Shown: piece by piece, positions 1-7,900 of the stretch
Layout: the number at the start of each line of letters is the position of its first letter
Numbering within the stretch: the stretch's first letter is position 1
NCBI GenBank assembly: GCA_016283985.1
Contig: JAEENZ010000025.1
Span: forward strand, 1-10,858
DNA length: 10,858 bases
Direction: 5' to 3'
From: Bacteroidales bacterium
Lineage (GTDB): Bacteria; Bacteroidota; Bacteroidia; Bacteroidales; UBA932
The notes under the pieces: model-generated
The model's database searches: none
Seen by the model: only the letters and a program-made list of their open reading frames with translations
Told to the model about the DNA's origin: nothing
Position numbers and translations under genes: made by a program

Positions 1-332
1 GGATAGGCGGTGTTGAGATATGCATAGGTCTTGCGTGCCTCGGGGATTTCTCCGGTCTTGCGCAGGCCGGTAGTGTCCCCCGGGAAGGCAACGTGCCGCC
101 CGCCGCGATAGACGGGGTGCATCGTGCCTTTGGGATAGCGGGCCGCAGGCTCCTGAGTGAGCCAGGTGCGGGATTTTCCGTCGCAGGTGTGCGAGGTGAT
201 GACGCTGCCGTCGTCGCTGGCCAGCCGCCCTACGGCTATGCTGGTGCAGTCAAGGCCGTCGTATTCGTAGTCCTGCGCGGGGGCGAGGGCGGCGATCAGG
301 AACAATGCCGGAATGAGCAGTAACTTCTTCAT
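1..332 (-). CDS. C69-family peptidase (dipeptidase-like), N-terminal 110 residues, cut by window edge
   Basis: This minus-strand gene starts at ATG 332-330 and stays open to base 1, so only the N-terminus is visible. It opens with a signal peptide (MKKLLLIPALFLIAALAPAQ, residues 1-20). Cys29 follows in the context DCTSIAVGRLASDDGSVITS, which matches the N-terminal-nucleophile region of family C69: in the known family the Cys becomes residue 1 of the mature enzyme after self-cleavage. A CDGKSRTW segment (about 49-56) and a late TYAYLNTAYP segment also fit secreted Bacteroidota C69 proteins. The expected role is cleavage of dipeptides or short peptides in the periplasm or outside the cell. It begins two bases after the GH97 stop, and an AAGGAG lies 8 bases before its ATG inside the GH97 3' end, so it is probably the third gene of that operon. 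A link to glycan use is not evident; it may be a passenger. Confidence 0.85.
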   Translation of the reverse strand, partial: MKKLLLIPALFLIAALAPAQDYEYDGLDCTSIAVGRLASDDGSVITSHTCDGKSRTWLTQEPAARYPKGTMHPVYRGGRHVAFPGDTTGLRKTGEIPEARKTYAYLNTAY

Positions 333-334
333 AA

Positions 335-2593
335 TCAGATCTCCTTAAGTGAGATGGCGAAGCCGCCGGAGGGAGCCATGCGGATGGGCAGCACGGTGGA
401 GGCGTCGATTGTCTGTTTGGTGATGGTATAGCGGGCGCAGGGGGCCGAGCCGGTTTCCTGCGATACATTGACTCCGTCGGCATCGGGAGCATCCGCATAG
501 ATTGTGGCCTCGTATCTGGCACCGGGCTTTAGATATTCGAAAGTAATGTCGAAACTGCGGGACTCCTCATCCGTAATGCCACCCACGAACCAGATGTCTT
601 TGGTCGCATCCGGTTTGCCGTTCACATCCGTCAGACAGAAGCGGCTGGCCCCGTTCACATAATCCCTTTTGCCGTCGGCGAGCGCGGCTACGCCCTTTGC
701 GGCGAGTTCCATCGTGGATTTACAGGGCTGGCGGGCGACCACTATATAATCTCCCGGCTCAGCATAGAGATACTTGCTCTGCTCCCAGTCGACAGCCACA
801 TCCTTTATGAACTGGAAGGCATCGGCATACCTCTCGTAGTTCTCCGGAAGGTCGCAGGCCATCTGGAGGGGAGAAGGCATGGTCAGATACAGGCCAAGCT
901 GCTTGCAGACGGTGAACTTGAGCACGTCCTTGCGCTTGGGGGTGATGAGTTTCAGGTTCATCTCCAGCGCACCCGGGGTGTAGTCCATCGGGCCGCCCTG
1001 CAGGCGGGTGAAAGGAAGGATGGTGAGGTGCTTGGGCTCTACGCTGTCGCAGAACTCACCGCCCTTGGCCGACTCGTTGCCCACCATATTCGGCCAGGTG
1101 CGGCAGAGGCCCGTCGGGCGCACCGCCTCGTGGGCATTGACCATGATGTGATGCTCCGAAGCACGGCGGATCACATAGTTATAGTGGTTGATGATGCTTT
1201 GGCTGTAGTGATGCTCGCCTATAGGGAGGATGTCTCCTACATAACCAGTCTTGACCGCATCGTAGCCGTACTTGTTCATAAGGCCGAAAGCCTCGGGGAT
1301 CCAGCGCTCGTAATTGGCTGTGGATGAGGAGGTTTCGTGATGCATTATCAGGCGTATGCCCTTCGAATGCGCATAGGCGTTGAGGGCGGGAAGATCGAAG
1401 TCCGGGTAGGGAGTGACAAAGTCGAACACCCTGTCTTTCTGGTGCCCGAACCAGTTCTCCCAACCTATGTTCCAGCCTTCTATCAGCAGGCCGTCCATTC
1501 CGCTGGCGGCGGCAAAATCGATGTAGCGACGGACGTTTTCGTTGGTGGCTCCGTGCCTTCCGTGGGGCTTGGAGTTGGCATAATCGGTTTCTCCAACTAT
1601 GATTACATTGTGCTCGTCGGTGTAAGACCAGGTGGTGCGCCCCACTATCATCTCCCACCATACACCCATATATTTGGTAGGGTGGATCCAGCTCACATCT
1701 TCCAGGGCACAAGGCTCATTGAGATTCAGTATCAGCCTGGATGCCAGCACTTTGCGAGCATCATCCACCACCATTACCGTACGCCAGGGGGTGTGGCTGC
1801 CGGCCTGCAGGAGAGCTCCCCAGCCTTCGGCGTCGGGAGTAAGATAGGTGCGAAAGGTCTTGCGCTTCAAAGCCAGGTTGGTAGTTGGATAATTGACCAC
1901 GGCAGCCTCGTGGATATTGATATACAGCCCGTTGTCCGTCTTCAGCTGAAGGGCAGTCTGCACTCCGGAGGGGCTGAAGGTCTGCTGGGAGGCATTCCCC
2001 ACCTTCATCTTCTTTGCCGTCCGGCGGATTTCGCTCATCCGGGTGATGTTGTAGCTGTATTCCTGGGTGTCATAGTCCCCGGGAATCCAGAATGCGGTAT
2101 GGTCCCCGGCCATCGCGAACTCGGTGAGCTCGTCCTTGATCACGAAATCGATCAGCTTCGGCTGCTCGGGGAATTCATAGCGGAAGCCCAGGCCGTCGTC
2201 GTAGAGGCGGAAACGCACTATCATCGTGATGCCATTCTTCTCCAGGGTGACGGCCATCTCGTTGTAGTTGTTGCGGATGCAGGACTCTTCTCCCCACACC
2301 GTCTGCCAGGTGTCGTCGAAACTGGAAGTCTGCACATCCTTCAAGGAGAAGCCGCGCTGCATATCCACGGGCTTGTGGTAGCGCTTGCCGCGGTTCTTTG
2401 CGGTTTCGGGGATGTGTATCTTTTCTCCGCGGAAGGTGAAGCCAAGCTTGCTGGGTTTCACCACCTCCCGCCCGTCGTACTGCAGTTCGTAGGTGGGAAC
2501 GCCCTTTTTGTTCACATCGAAATCCAATTGGAGCTTTCCGCTAGGGCTGAGCAGGGTGCCAGCCGTCAATAGAAAAAGGAGTACGGTATTCAT
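335..2593 (-). CDS. susB: GH97 alpha-glucosidase, SusB-type (inverting)
   Basis: This 752-residue protein has GH97 length and order: an N-terminal beta-sandwich (about 17-280, opening SPSGKLQLDFDVNKKGVPTY), a TIM-barrel catalytic domain (about 290-640, from DVSWIHPTKYMGVWWEM) and a C-terminal beta domain (about 645-750). The acidic residues known from Bacteroides thetaiotaomicron SusB all line up at a constant offset of 19: Glu420 (MHHETS, SusB E439), Glu489 (NAHEAVRPTG, E508), Glu507 (GNES, E526) and Glu513 (GGEF, E532, general acid). Glu178 (QEYSYN) is the probable counterpart of calcium ligand E194. This set marks the inverting subgroup, which removes glucose from alpha-1,4 and other alpha-glucosidic ends. 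The first 16 residues (MNTVLLFLLTAGTLLS) are hydrophobic but carry no lysine or arginine and have no clear cleavage site, so secretion to the periplasm is likely but the signal is atypical. It starts 4 bases after the LytTR gene stop and ends 2 bases before the C69 start. Confidence 0.93.
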   Translation of the reverse strand: MNTVLLFLLTAGTLLSPSGKLQLDFDVNKKGVPTYELQYDGREVVKPSKLGFTFRGEKIHIPETAKNRGKRYHKPVDMQRGFSLKDVQTSSFDDTWQTVWGEESCIRNNYNEMAVTLEKNGITMIVRFRLYDDGLGFRYEFPEQPKLIDFVIKDELTEFAMAGDHTAFWIPGDYDTQEYSYNITRMSEIRRTAKKMKVGNASQQTFSPSGVQTALQLKTDNGLYINIHEAAVVNYPTTNLALKRKTFRTYLTPDAEGWGALLQAGSHTPWRTVMVVDDARKVLASRLILNLNEPCALEDVSWIHPTKYMGVWWEMIVGRTTWSYTDEHNVIIVGETDYANSKPHGRHGATNENVRRYIDFAAASGMDGLLIEGWNIGWENWFGHQKDRVFDFVTPYPDFDLPALNAYAHSKGIRLIMHHETSSSTANYERWIPEAFGLMNKYGYDAVKTGYVGDILPIGEHHYSQSIINHYNYVIRRASEHHIMVNAHEAVRPTGLCRTWPNMVGNESAKGGEFCDSVEPKHLTILPFTRLQGGPMDYTPGALEMNLKLITPKRKDVLKFTVCKQLGLYLTMPSPLQMACDLPENYERYADAFQFIKDVAVDWEQSKYLYAEPGDYIVVARQPCKSTMELAAKGVAALADGKRDYVNGASRFCLTDVNGKPDATKDIWFVGGITDEESRSFDITFEYLKPGARYEATIYADAPDADGVNVSQETGSAPCARYTITKQTIDASTVLPIRMAPSGGFAISLKEI

Positions 2594-2597
2594 AATG

Positions 2598-3536
2598 TCA
2601 GTTTTCCAACCAGGAAAGGAAATCTTCTACACGCGCCCTGCTGACTTCCAGCGGAGCGGACAGTTTTGTTTCCAGCACAAGCTTCCCGCTCGGCTGCCTT
2701 TCCGCCCCCAGCACTTCGGTCTTGGAGATGATGGCGCTGCGCGAGATGCGGAAAAACATCAGCGGGTCCAGGCTGCCGGACAGCTCGTCCAGGGAAGGAT
2801 TCACGGCATAGCGGGAGCCATCCTTGCATATGATGTAAGTTCCTTTGTTTTCGGAGATTACGCAAGCGATTTCGCTGGTTTGCCGCGGGATTATCTTGTC
2901 TCCCACCCGCACCAGGAATCTCTCTTTATAGATGGGGTGCGTCTGCGCATCGCGCACGCTGCGTGCGATAAAAATCACGTCTGCCACAAACAACAGCAGG
3001 GCGATGGAGTTGCCTATGATCTCCCCGCGGGAACCTTCGCCGCTGGAGTAGAGATCCAGCAGGACTCTTGCCACATAGATGATTGCAATGGCGATGATGA
3101 GCACCGTCATCTGCTTGTCTTCCACTATCAGGCCCGTACCTCTTCCGAAGGATGCTACCCTGGAACGCGCCACAAGCATTAGCACCCACCCGATAAGTTC
3201 GGTGGTGAGGAAGGTGGCAAGCCCGGCACGAAGGGTTGCGTCCGCCGAAATGAAATCGAACAGCGCCGCAAGCCCCACCCCGGCGAAATAACCCACCACG
3301 TTCACCAGAACTATGGCCAACGCTGTGAATTCCAGCGACAAACGCTCGCGGGCGCAGAGGAGCACCGTCAGCGTCATTGTAAGCATTGTAAGGAGCAGAG
3401 TGTCGCTCAGCCCGGACTCCTTGCATACGATTGCCGTAAGCAGGTGAAGAAGGGCGAAGATATGTATCAGCCAACAGGCTCGCATTTTACTCATAGTCTT
3501 GCAAGATACGAAAAATTCGTCATCAAATAGCTTCAT
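2598..3536 (-). CDS. Membrane-anchored LytTR-domain transcriptional regulator
   Basis: This is a 312-residue protein. Residues 20-192 hold six hydrophobic stretches (about 21-38, 45-62, 70-95, 105-123, 142-162, 172-192), so the N-terminal half is probably a six-helix inner-membrane domain; I do not recognise a named sensor family. Residues 205-312 form a LytTR DNA-binding domain: RFLVRVGDKIIP, then ISENKGTYIICKDGSRYAV and the characteristic FFRISRSAIIS. No receiver domain is present, so it is not a classical two-component response regulator. LytTR proteins bind short direct repeats upstream of targets. It heads the leftward cluster with GH97 and faces the MFS-susCDE operon, so a role as local regulator of both sides is inferred, not shown. 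Start choice is open: residues 1-14 (MKLFDDEFFVSCKT) are unlike a membrane-protein N-terminus, and Met15 (3494) or Met18 (3485) would start directly before the first helix and are as likely. Confidence 0.86.
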   Translation of the reverse strand: MKLFDDEFFVSCKTMSKMRACWLIHIFALLHLLTAIVCKESGLSDTLLLTMLTMTLTVLLCARERLSLEFTALAIVLVNVVGYFAGVGLAALFDFISADATLRAGLATFLTTELIGWVLMLVARSRVASFGRGTGLIVEDKQMTVLIIAIAIIYVARVLLDLYSSGEGSRGEIIGNSIALLLFVADVIFIARSVRDAQTHPIYKERFLVRVGDKIIPRQTSEIACVISENKGTYIICKDGSRYAVNPSLDELSGSLDPLMFFRISRSAIISKTEVLGAERQPSGKLVLETKLSAPLEVSRARVEDFLSWLEN

Positions 3537-3544
3537 TTCATCCG

Positions 3545-3552
3545 CAAAAATC
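3545..3552 (-). promoter_or_regulatory. Candidate -7 element for the LytTR-GH97-C69 cluster
   Basis: On the minus strand this reads GATTTTTG followed by C, one mismatch from TAnnTTTG. If used, transcription would begin just about at the ATG at 3536. That favours translation from Met15 (3494) or Met18 (3485), leaving a leader of roughly 40-50 bases. No convincing TTTG -33 partner was found. Confidence 0.25.
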
Positions 3553-3572
3553 TGCTGTTCGTCGAAAATGCC

Positions 3573-3587
3573 TTATTTATAAAATAA
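3573..3587. repeat. AT-only inverted repeat in the divergent promoter region
   Basis: TTATTT-ATA-AAATAA is a perfect 6-base inverted repeat with a 3-base centre. It lies just upstream of the candidate -7 element for the MFS operon, at about the -33 position. It could be an operator, but AT-only palindromes arise easily by chance in such sequence. Confidence 0.3.
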
Positions 3588-3594
3588 AAACACA

Positions 3595-3602
3595 TATCTT
3601 CG
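3595..3602 (+). promoter_or_regulatory. Candidate -7 element for the MFS-susC-susD-susE operon
   Basis: TATCTTCG differs at one position from the Bacteroidota -7 consensus TAnnTTTG. It sits 32 bases before the MFS start codon, giving a short leader. A clear TTTG -33 element is missing; the nearest candidates are TTAT (3573-3576) and TTTA (3576-3579), within the AT-rich palindrome, at roughly the right distance. A weak -33 would suit an activator-dependent promoter, but that is inference. Confidence 0.4.
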
Positions 3603-3634
3603 CGCCGTTTTTAACACTGAAACTGACCGATCGT

Positions 3635-4972
3635 ATGGCAAATAAAAGCAACTTGTCCTTTTGGCAAATGTGGAACCTGAGCTTCGGATTCTTCGGAGTG
3701 CAGATAGCTTATGCGCTGCAGAGCGCAAACATCAGCAGGATATTCGCAACGCTCGGTGCCGACCCGCATCAGTTGAGCTTCTTCTGGATTCTTCCGCCCC
3801 TTATGGGAATGCTGGTCCAGCCGCTCATCGGCAAATGGTCCGACCGCACCTGGTGCCGCATGGGACGCCGCAAGCCTTACCTTCTGGTGGGGGCCATAGT
3901 GGCCGTTCTTGTGATGGTTCTTCTGCCCAATGCCGGCAGCCTGAACCTCAGCACCGCCTACGTCTTCCTCGGCCTCAATGCCGCCATGTGGTTCGGTCTT
4001 TTCAGCCTTATCTTCCTGGATACCAGCATCAACGTCGCGATGCAGCCCTTCAAGATGATGGTGGGAGATATGGTTAACGAGGAGCAGAAGGCAAAGGCCT
4101 ACTCCATCCAGAGCTTCCTCTGCAACGCCGGAAGCCTGTTCGGATACCTTTTCCCCATCTTCTTTACCTGGATAGGGCTTGCCAACGAGGCTCCCGAGGG
4201 GCAGGTGCCGCCGAGCGTCATCACATCCTTCTATGTGGGCGCCGCAATCCTCATCATCTGCGTGCTCTACACTTTCATGAAGGTGAAGGAGATGCCCCCG
4301 GCAGAATACGCGGAATTCCACGGAATCGAAGCTTCCGCCGATGACAGCGGCAAGAAAGAGGGCCTCCTGACCCTCCTCGCAAAGGCCCCTCGCACCTTCT
4401 GGACCGTGGGCCTCGTGCAGTTCTTCTGCTGGGCGGCGTTCCTCTACATGTGGACCTACTCCAACGGCACCCTCGCATTCAACTGCTGGGGCGGAGTCAC
4501 CGACACCGCTTCCGCCGATTACCAGGCCGCCGGCAACTGGGTGGGCGTGGTATTCGCGGTGCAGGCCGTTGGATCCATACTCTGGGCAACCATCCTCCCC
4601 AAATTCAGGAACATCAAGACCGCATACGTGGTGAGCCTGCTGATCGGGGCGGTGGGATTCGCATCCCTGCTCTTCATCCACGACAAGTTCCTTGCCTGCG
4701 GGGCATACTTCCTCATCGGCGCCGCCTGGGCTGCGATGCTGGCACTGCCCTTCACCCTGCTGACCAACGCCCTCGAAGGCAACCCCTATATGGGCAGCTA
4801 CCTGGGCCTGTTCAACTGCACCATCTGCCTGCCGCAGATAGTGGCCGCCGCAACCGGAGGCCTGGTGCTGAAAATTGTGGGAGGAAGCCAAGCAACGATG
4901 CTGGGGCTTGCCGGCATCTTATTGGTGCTTGGCGCCCTGGCCGTAAGATTGATTGATACAAAACAAAAATAG
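3635..4972 (+). CDS. MFS sugar permease, SLC45/GPH-like (probable maltose or maltooligosaccharide:cation symporter)
   Basis: This 445-residue inner-membrane protein has about twelve hydrophobic segments, the usual MFS size. The loop between helices 2 and 3 (residues 66-81) reads GKWSDRTWCRMGRRKP, the motif-A form with the RxGRRxP ending typical of the SLC45/GPH disaccharide transporters. The late segment PYMGSYLGLFNCTICLPQI also fits that group. Relatives in Bacteroidota and Proteobacteria (for example Caulobacter MalY) import maltose or sucrose with protons; maltose is preferred here because of the neighbouring GH97 and Sus-like genes. It is the first gene of the rightward operon: its TAG is followed after only 5 bases by the susC-like ATG, so the inner- and outer-membrane transporters are probably made from one transcript. 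The ATG follows a short AT-rich leader without a Shine-Dalgarno site, normal for this phylum. Substrate is inferred from context. Confidence 0.88.
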   Translation: MANKSNLSFWQMWNLSFGFFGVQIAYALQSANISRIFATLGADPHQLSFFWILPPLMGMLVQPLIGKWSDRTWCRMGRRKPYLLVGAIVAVLVMVLLPNAGSLNLSTAYVFLGLNAAMWFGLFSLIFLDTSINVAMQPFKMMVGDMVNEEQKAKAYSIQSFLCNAGSLFGYLFPIFFTWIGLANEAPEGQVPPSVITSFYVGAAILIICVLYTFMKVKEMPPAEYAEFHGIEASADDSGKKEGLLTLLAKAPRTFWTVGLVQFFCWAAFLYMWTYSNGTLAFNCWGGVTDTASADYQAAGNWVGVVFAVQAVGSILWATILPKFRNIKTAYVVSLLIGAVGFASLLFIHDKFLACGAYFLIGAAWAAMLALPFTLLTNALEGNPYMGSYLGLFNCTICLPQIVAAATGGLVLKIVGGSQATMLGLAGILLVLGALAVRLIDTKQK

Positions 4973-4977
4973 TTGAT

Positions 4978-7900
4978 ATGAAAAAATTATTGACCCTTGT
5001 GGCTCTGGCAGCATTCAGCCTGCTTTCCACAACAATCTCCGCACAGAACGGCTACACCGTAAAAGGTGTGGTGGTGGACCCCCTCGGCCCTGTGTATGGC
5101 GCCACCGTTCTCGAGCGGGGCACCAGCAACGGTGTTTCGACCGGGTTGGACGGAGACTTTGTCTTTACCGTTTCCAGCGCGGACGCCATCGTCGAAGTGA
5201 GTTGCATCGGATATGCCACGCAGGCATTCAAGGCCAGCGAGGTGCCCGAAACGATCAACCTTACCGACGACACCACCTTCCTCAACGAGGTCGTGGTTAT
5301 CGGCTACGGTTCCCAGAAGAAAAAGGAAGTTACCGGCAGCGTGGCTTCCATCAAGAGTGAAGATTTCAATGCCGGCGTAAAAACCAACCCCATGGGTCTT
5401 CTCCAGGGCAAGGTGGCCGGCCTGAATATCATCAAGACCACTTCCGACCCTACCAGCACCGGCTACAATATCCAGATCCGCGGATTCTCCACCCTCGATA
5501 AGGGCACGGGAACCAGCCCGCTGTTCATAGTGGACGGCGTGCCTGTGAGCAACATCGACAATATCTCTCCCGATGAGATTGCCTCGATGGATGTGCTGAA
5601 GGACGGTTCCGCCGCTGCAATCTACGGCACCAGGGGCACCAACGGCGTTATCATCATCACCACCAAGCGTGGAGATGCCTTCTCGGATGTTGCCAATACT
5701 CGCGTGGAATATTCCGGATATGCTTCCGCTTCTGTGCGTAACGCCAGCACCGGCATGGCAACCGCCCAGGAGTTCAGGGATCTCGCAACCCTTTCCGGAG
5801 GCCTTGCCGCCGCCAATATCTACACCGGCCCCAACGGCGAGAGCTACAACACCGACTGGATGTCGGAAGTGTGCCGCCCCGCAGCTATTGCGCACAACCA
5901 TAACGTTGCAATAGTGGGTTCTTCCAGCAAATTCAACTACCGCGCAGCCATCAACTACAAAAATGCGGAGGGTATTGCAAAGACCACCAACCGCAACGAA
6001 CTGATGGCAAAGCTGGCCGCCGGCCAGAAGGCTCTCGATGGGTGGCTGGATCTCCAGTACGACCTCAGCTATATGCATTATCGCAATGACTACTTCTGCG
6101 GCGACTTCAAGAACGCGGCCCTGCTGAATCCCACCTATCCCGTCTATGACGAGACCTCCCCCAACGGCTATTTCTGGCGTTCCGAGGAAACCGGATTCGT
6201 GAATCCCGTGGAAAATATGAACCAGAAGGAATCTTACGGCGAGGGCAACTACTTCCGCGGCAGCGTCAAGGCCACGGTGAACATCAAACCCGTCCAGGGC
6301 CTCAAGGTGAGCGGTTTCGCAGCTGTCGAAGAAGGGGACAACAACAATTACTATTATAGCAGCGTCATTAACACCGATGCCTCCGGCTCCGAAAAGGCCG
6401 GCCGCGGTAACAATACTTCTTTCAACAAACTTTTCGAGCTCACTGCAGACTGGAACCGCAGGTTCAACGGCCATAGCCTGGCGGTGGTTGCAGGCGTATC
6501 CTACCAGAACTTCTTCTACGATTCGTCCAACATGGCCAACAAGGGCTTTGCCGCCCCAGACGTGATGAAGTATTACAAGATGGGGGATGGCGACGCATCC
6601 AAAAAGTACATGGAGATGGGCTCGGAGCGTAATTCGCACACCCTGATTGCCCAGTTTGCCCGTGCAAACTACAATTACAACGAAAAGTATCTGCTTTCCG
6701 CTTCGCTGCGCCGCGAGGGTTCTTCCCGCTTCGGCGCCAATCATAAGTGGGGTCTTTTCCCTGCCCTCAGCGCCGGTTGGCGTATCAGCGGCGAGCCTTT
6801 CATGGAGGATATCTCCTGGGTGGATGAACTCAAGCTCCGCGCAGGTTTCGGTGTCACCGGTAACGACCTGGGCAGCGATCTCCGCAGCGTGGAACTTCTT
6901 TCCAACGGAGGAACCTTCTGGTACAATGGTGCATATGTCTACACCTACACCGTGAGCCAGAACGTCAATCCGGACATCCGCTGGGAGAAGAAATATGAGT
7001 ACAACCTCGGCGTGGATTACGCCCTCCTCAAGGACCGTCTCTATGGTAGTTTGGATCTCTACTTCCGCCACACCACGGACCTGCTCTGGGACTATGAGGT
7101 TCCTACTCCTCCTTATCAGTTCACTACTCTGCTTGCAAACGCAGGTAAGATGGACAGCTACGGCGCGGAATTATCCGTCAGCTACGTAGCAGTTCAGAAG
7201 GAGGACTTCAGCTGGACCACCACTCCCACCATCTCCTTCAACCGCAATAAGATCACCTCTCTGTCGGATCCCAGCAAGGGCTTCAACTACACCGAGACTA
7301 CTTCCGGCGGCGTGGGTGAGAACGGTATCATGAACACCGATACCCAGATTCTGGTCGAGGGCGAGGCCGTCGGCAGTTTCTACGGCTACAAGTTCTTCGG
7401 CGTGAACCCCAACTCCGGGCTTTGGACTTATCTGATGCCGGACAGGGGCGACGGACAGGTGCGTTACTGCGACGAGAGTACCGCCGTCGAAGGTGACCGT
7501 CAGGTCCTGGGCAACGCTCAGCCTATCTTCACCTACGGATGGAACAACAGCGTCCGCTGGAAGAACTGGGACTTCACCCTGTTCCTCCGCGGTGTTGTCG
7601 GCAACAAGATCCTCAACGTCACCCGCTGGGCTTACGGCCCCATGAGCGCCAACAACAAGAACGTGTTCATGAAAGACATCAACGGGGCGAAGACCGTCCT
7701 TACTCAGAAAGCACAGTTCTCCGACTACTATCTGGAGAGCGGCACCTATATGAAGCTCGACAACCTTACCGTCGGCTACACCTTCCCCATCAAGGAGAAC
7801 AAATTCATCCAGTCTGCCAGAGTATATGCGACCGGACAGAATCTCCTGACTCTCACCAAGTACAGCGGCCAGGATCCTGAGGTGAACACCACCTCCGTTT

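Larger units (their letters stand above)
3537..3634. promoter_or_regulatory. Divergent intergenic region with promoters and possible operators
   Basis: This 98-base region is the only place where promoters for both gene sets can sit outside coding sequence. It is markedly more AT-rich than the flanking genes. It contains candidate -7 elements on each strand, an AT-only inverted repeat (TTATTT-ATA-AAATAA, 3573-3587), and one copy of a TTCGTC motif (3558-3563) whose twin lies 42 bases away inside the annotated regulator start. The LytTR gene beside it makes this the natural site for autoregulation and control of the locus. Function is inferred from position. Confidence 0.6.

Noticed and set aside
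1337..2572. 411-codon plus-strand frame opposite GH97
   Set aside because: GH97 on the other strand has every catalytic residue in place; this frame shows no domain and is a codon-bias artefact.
3611..4891. 426-codon minus-strand frame opposite the MFS gene
   Set aside because: Shadow of the MFS permease; composition rich in Gly, Glu and His, with no family features.
4987..7071. Long open frame (694 codons) on the minus strand opposite the susC-like gene
   Set aside because: It lies wholly antisense to an unmistakable SusC gene, has no recognisable domain and is rich in His, Val and Gly as expected from reading GC-rich codons backwards.
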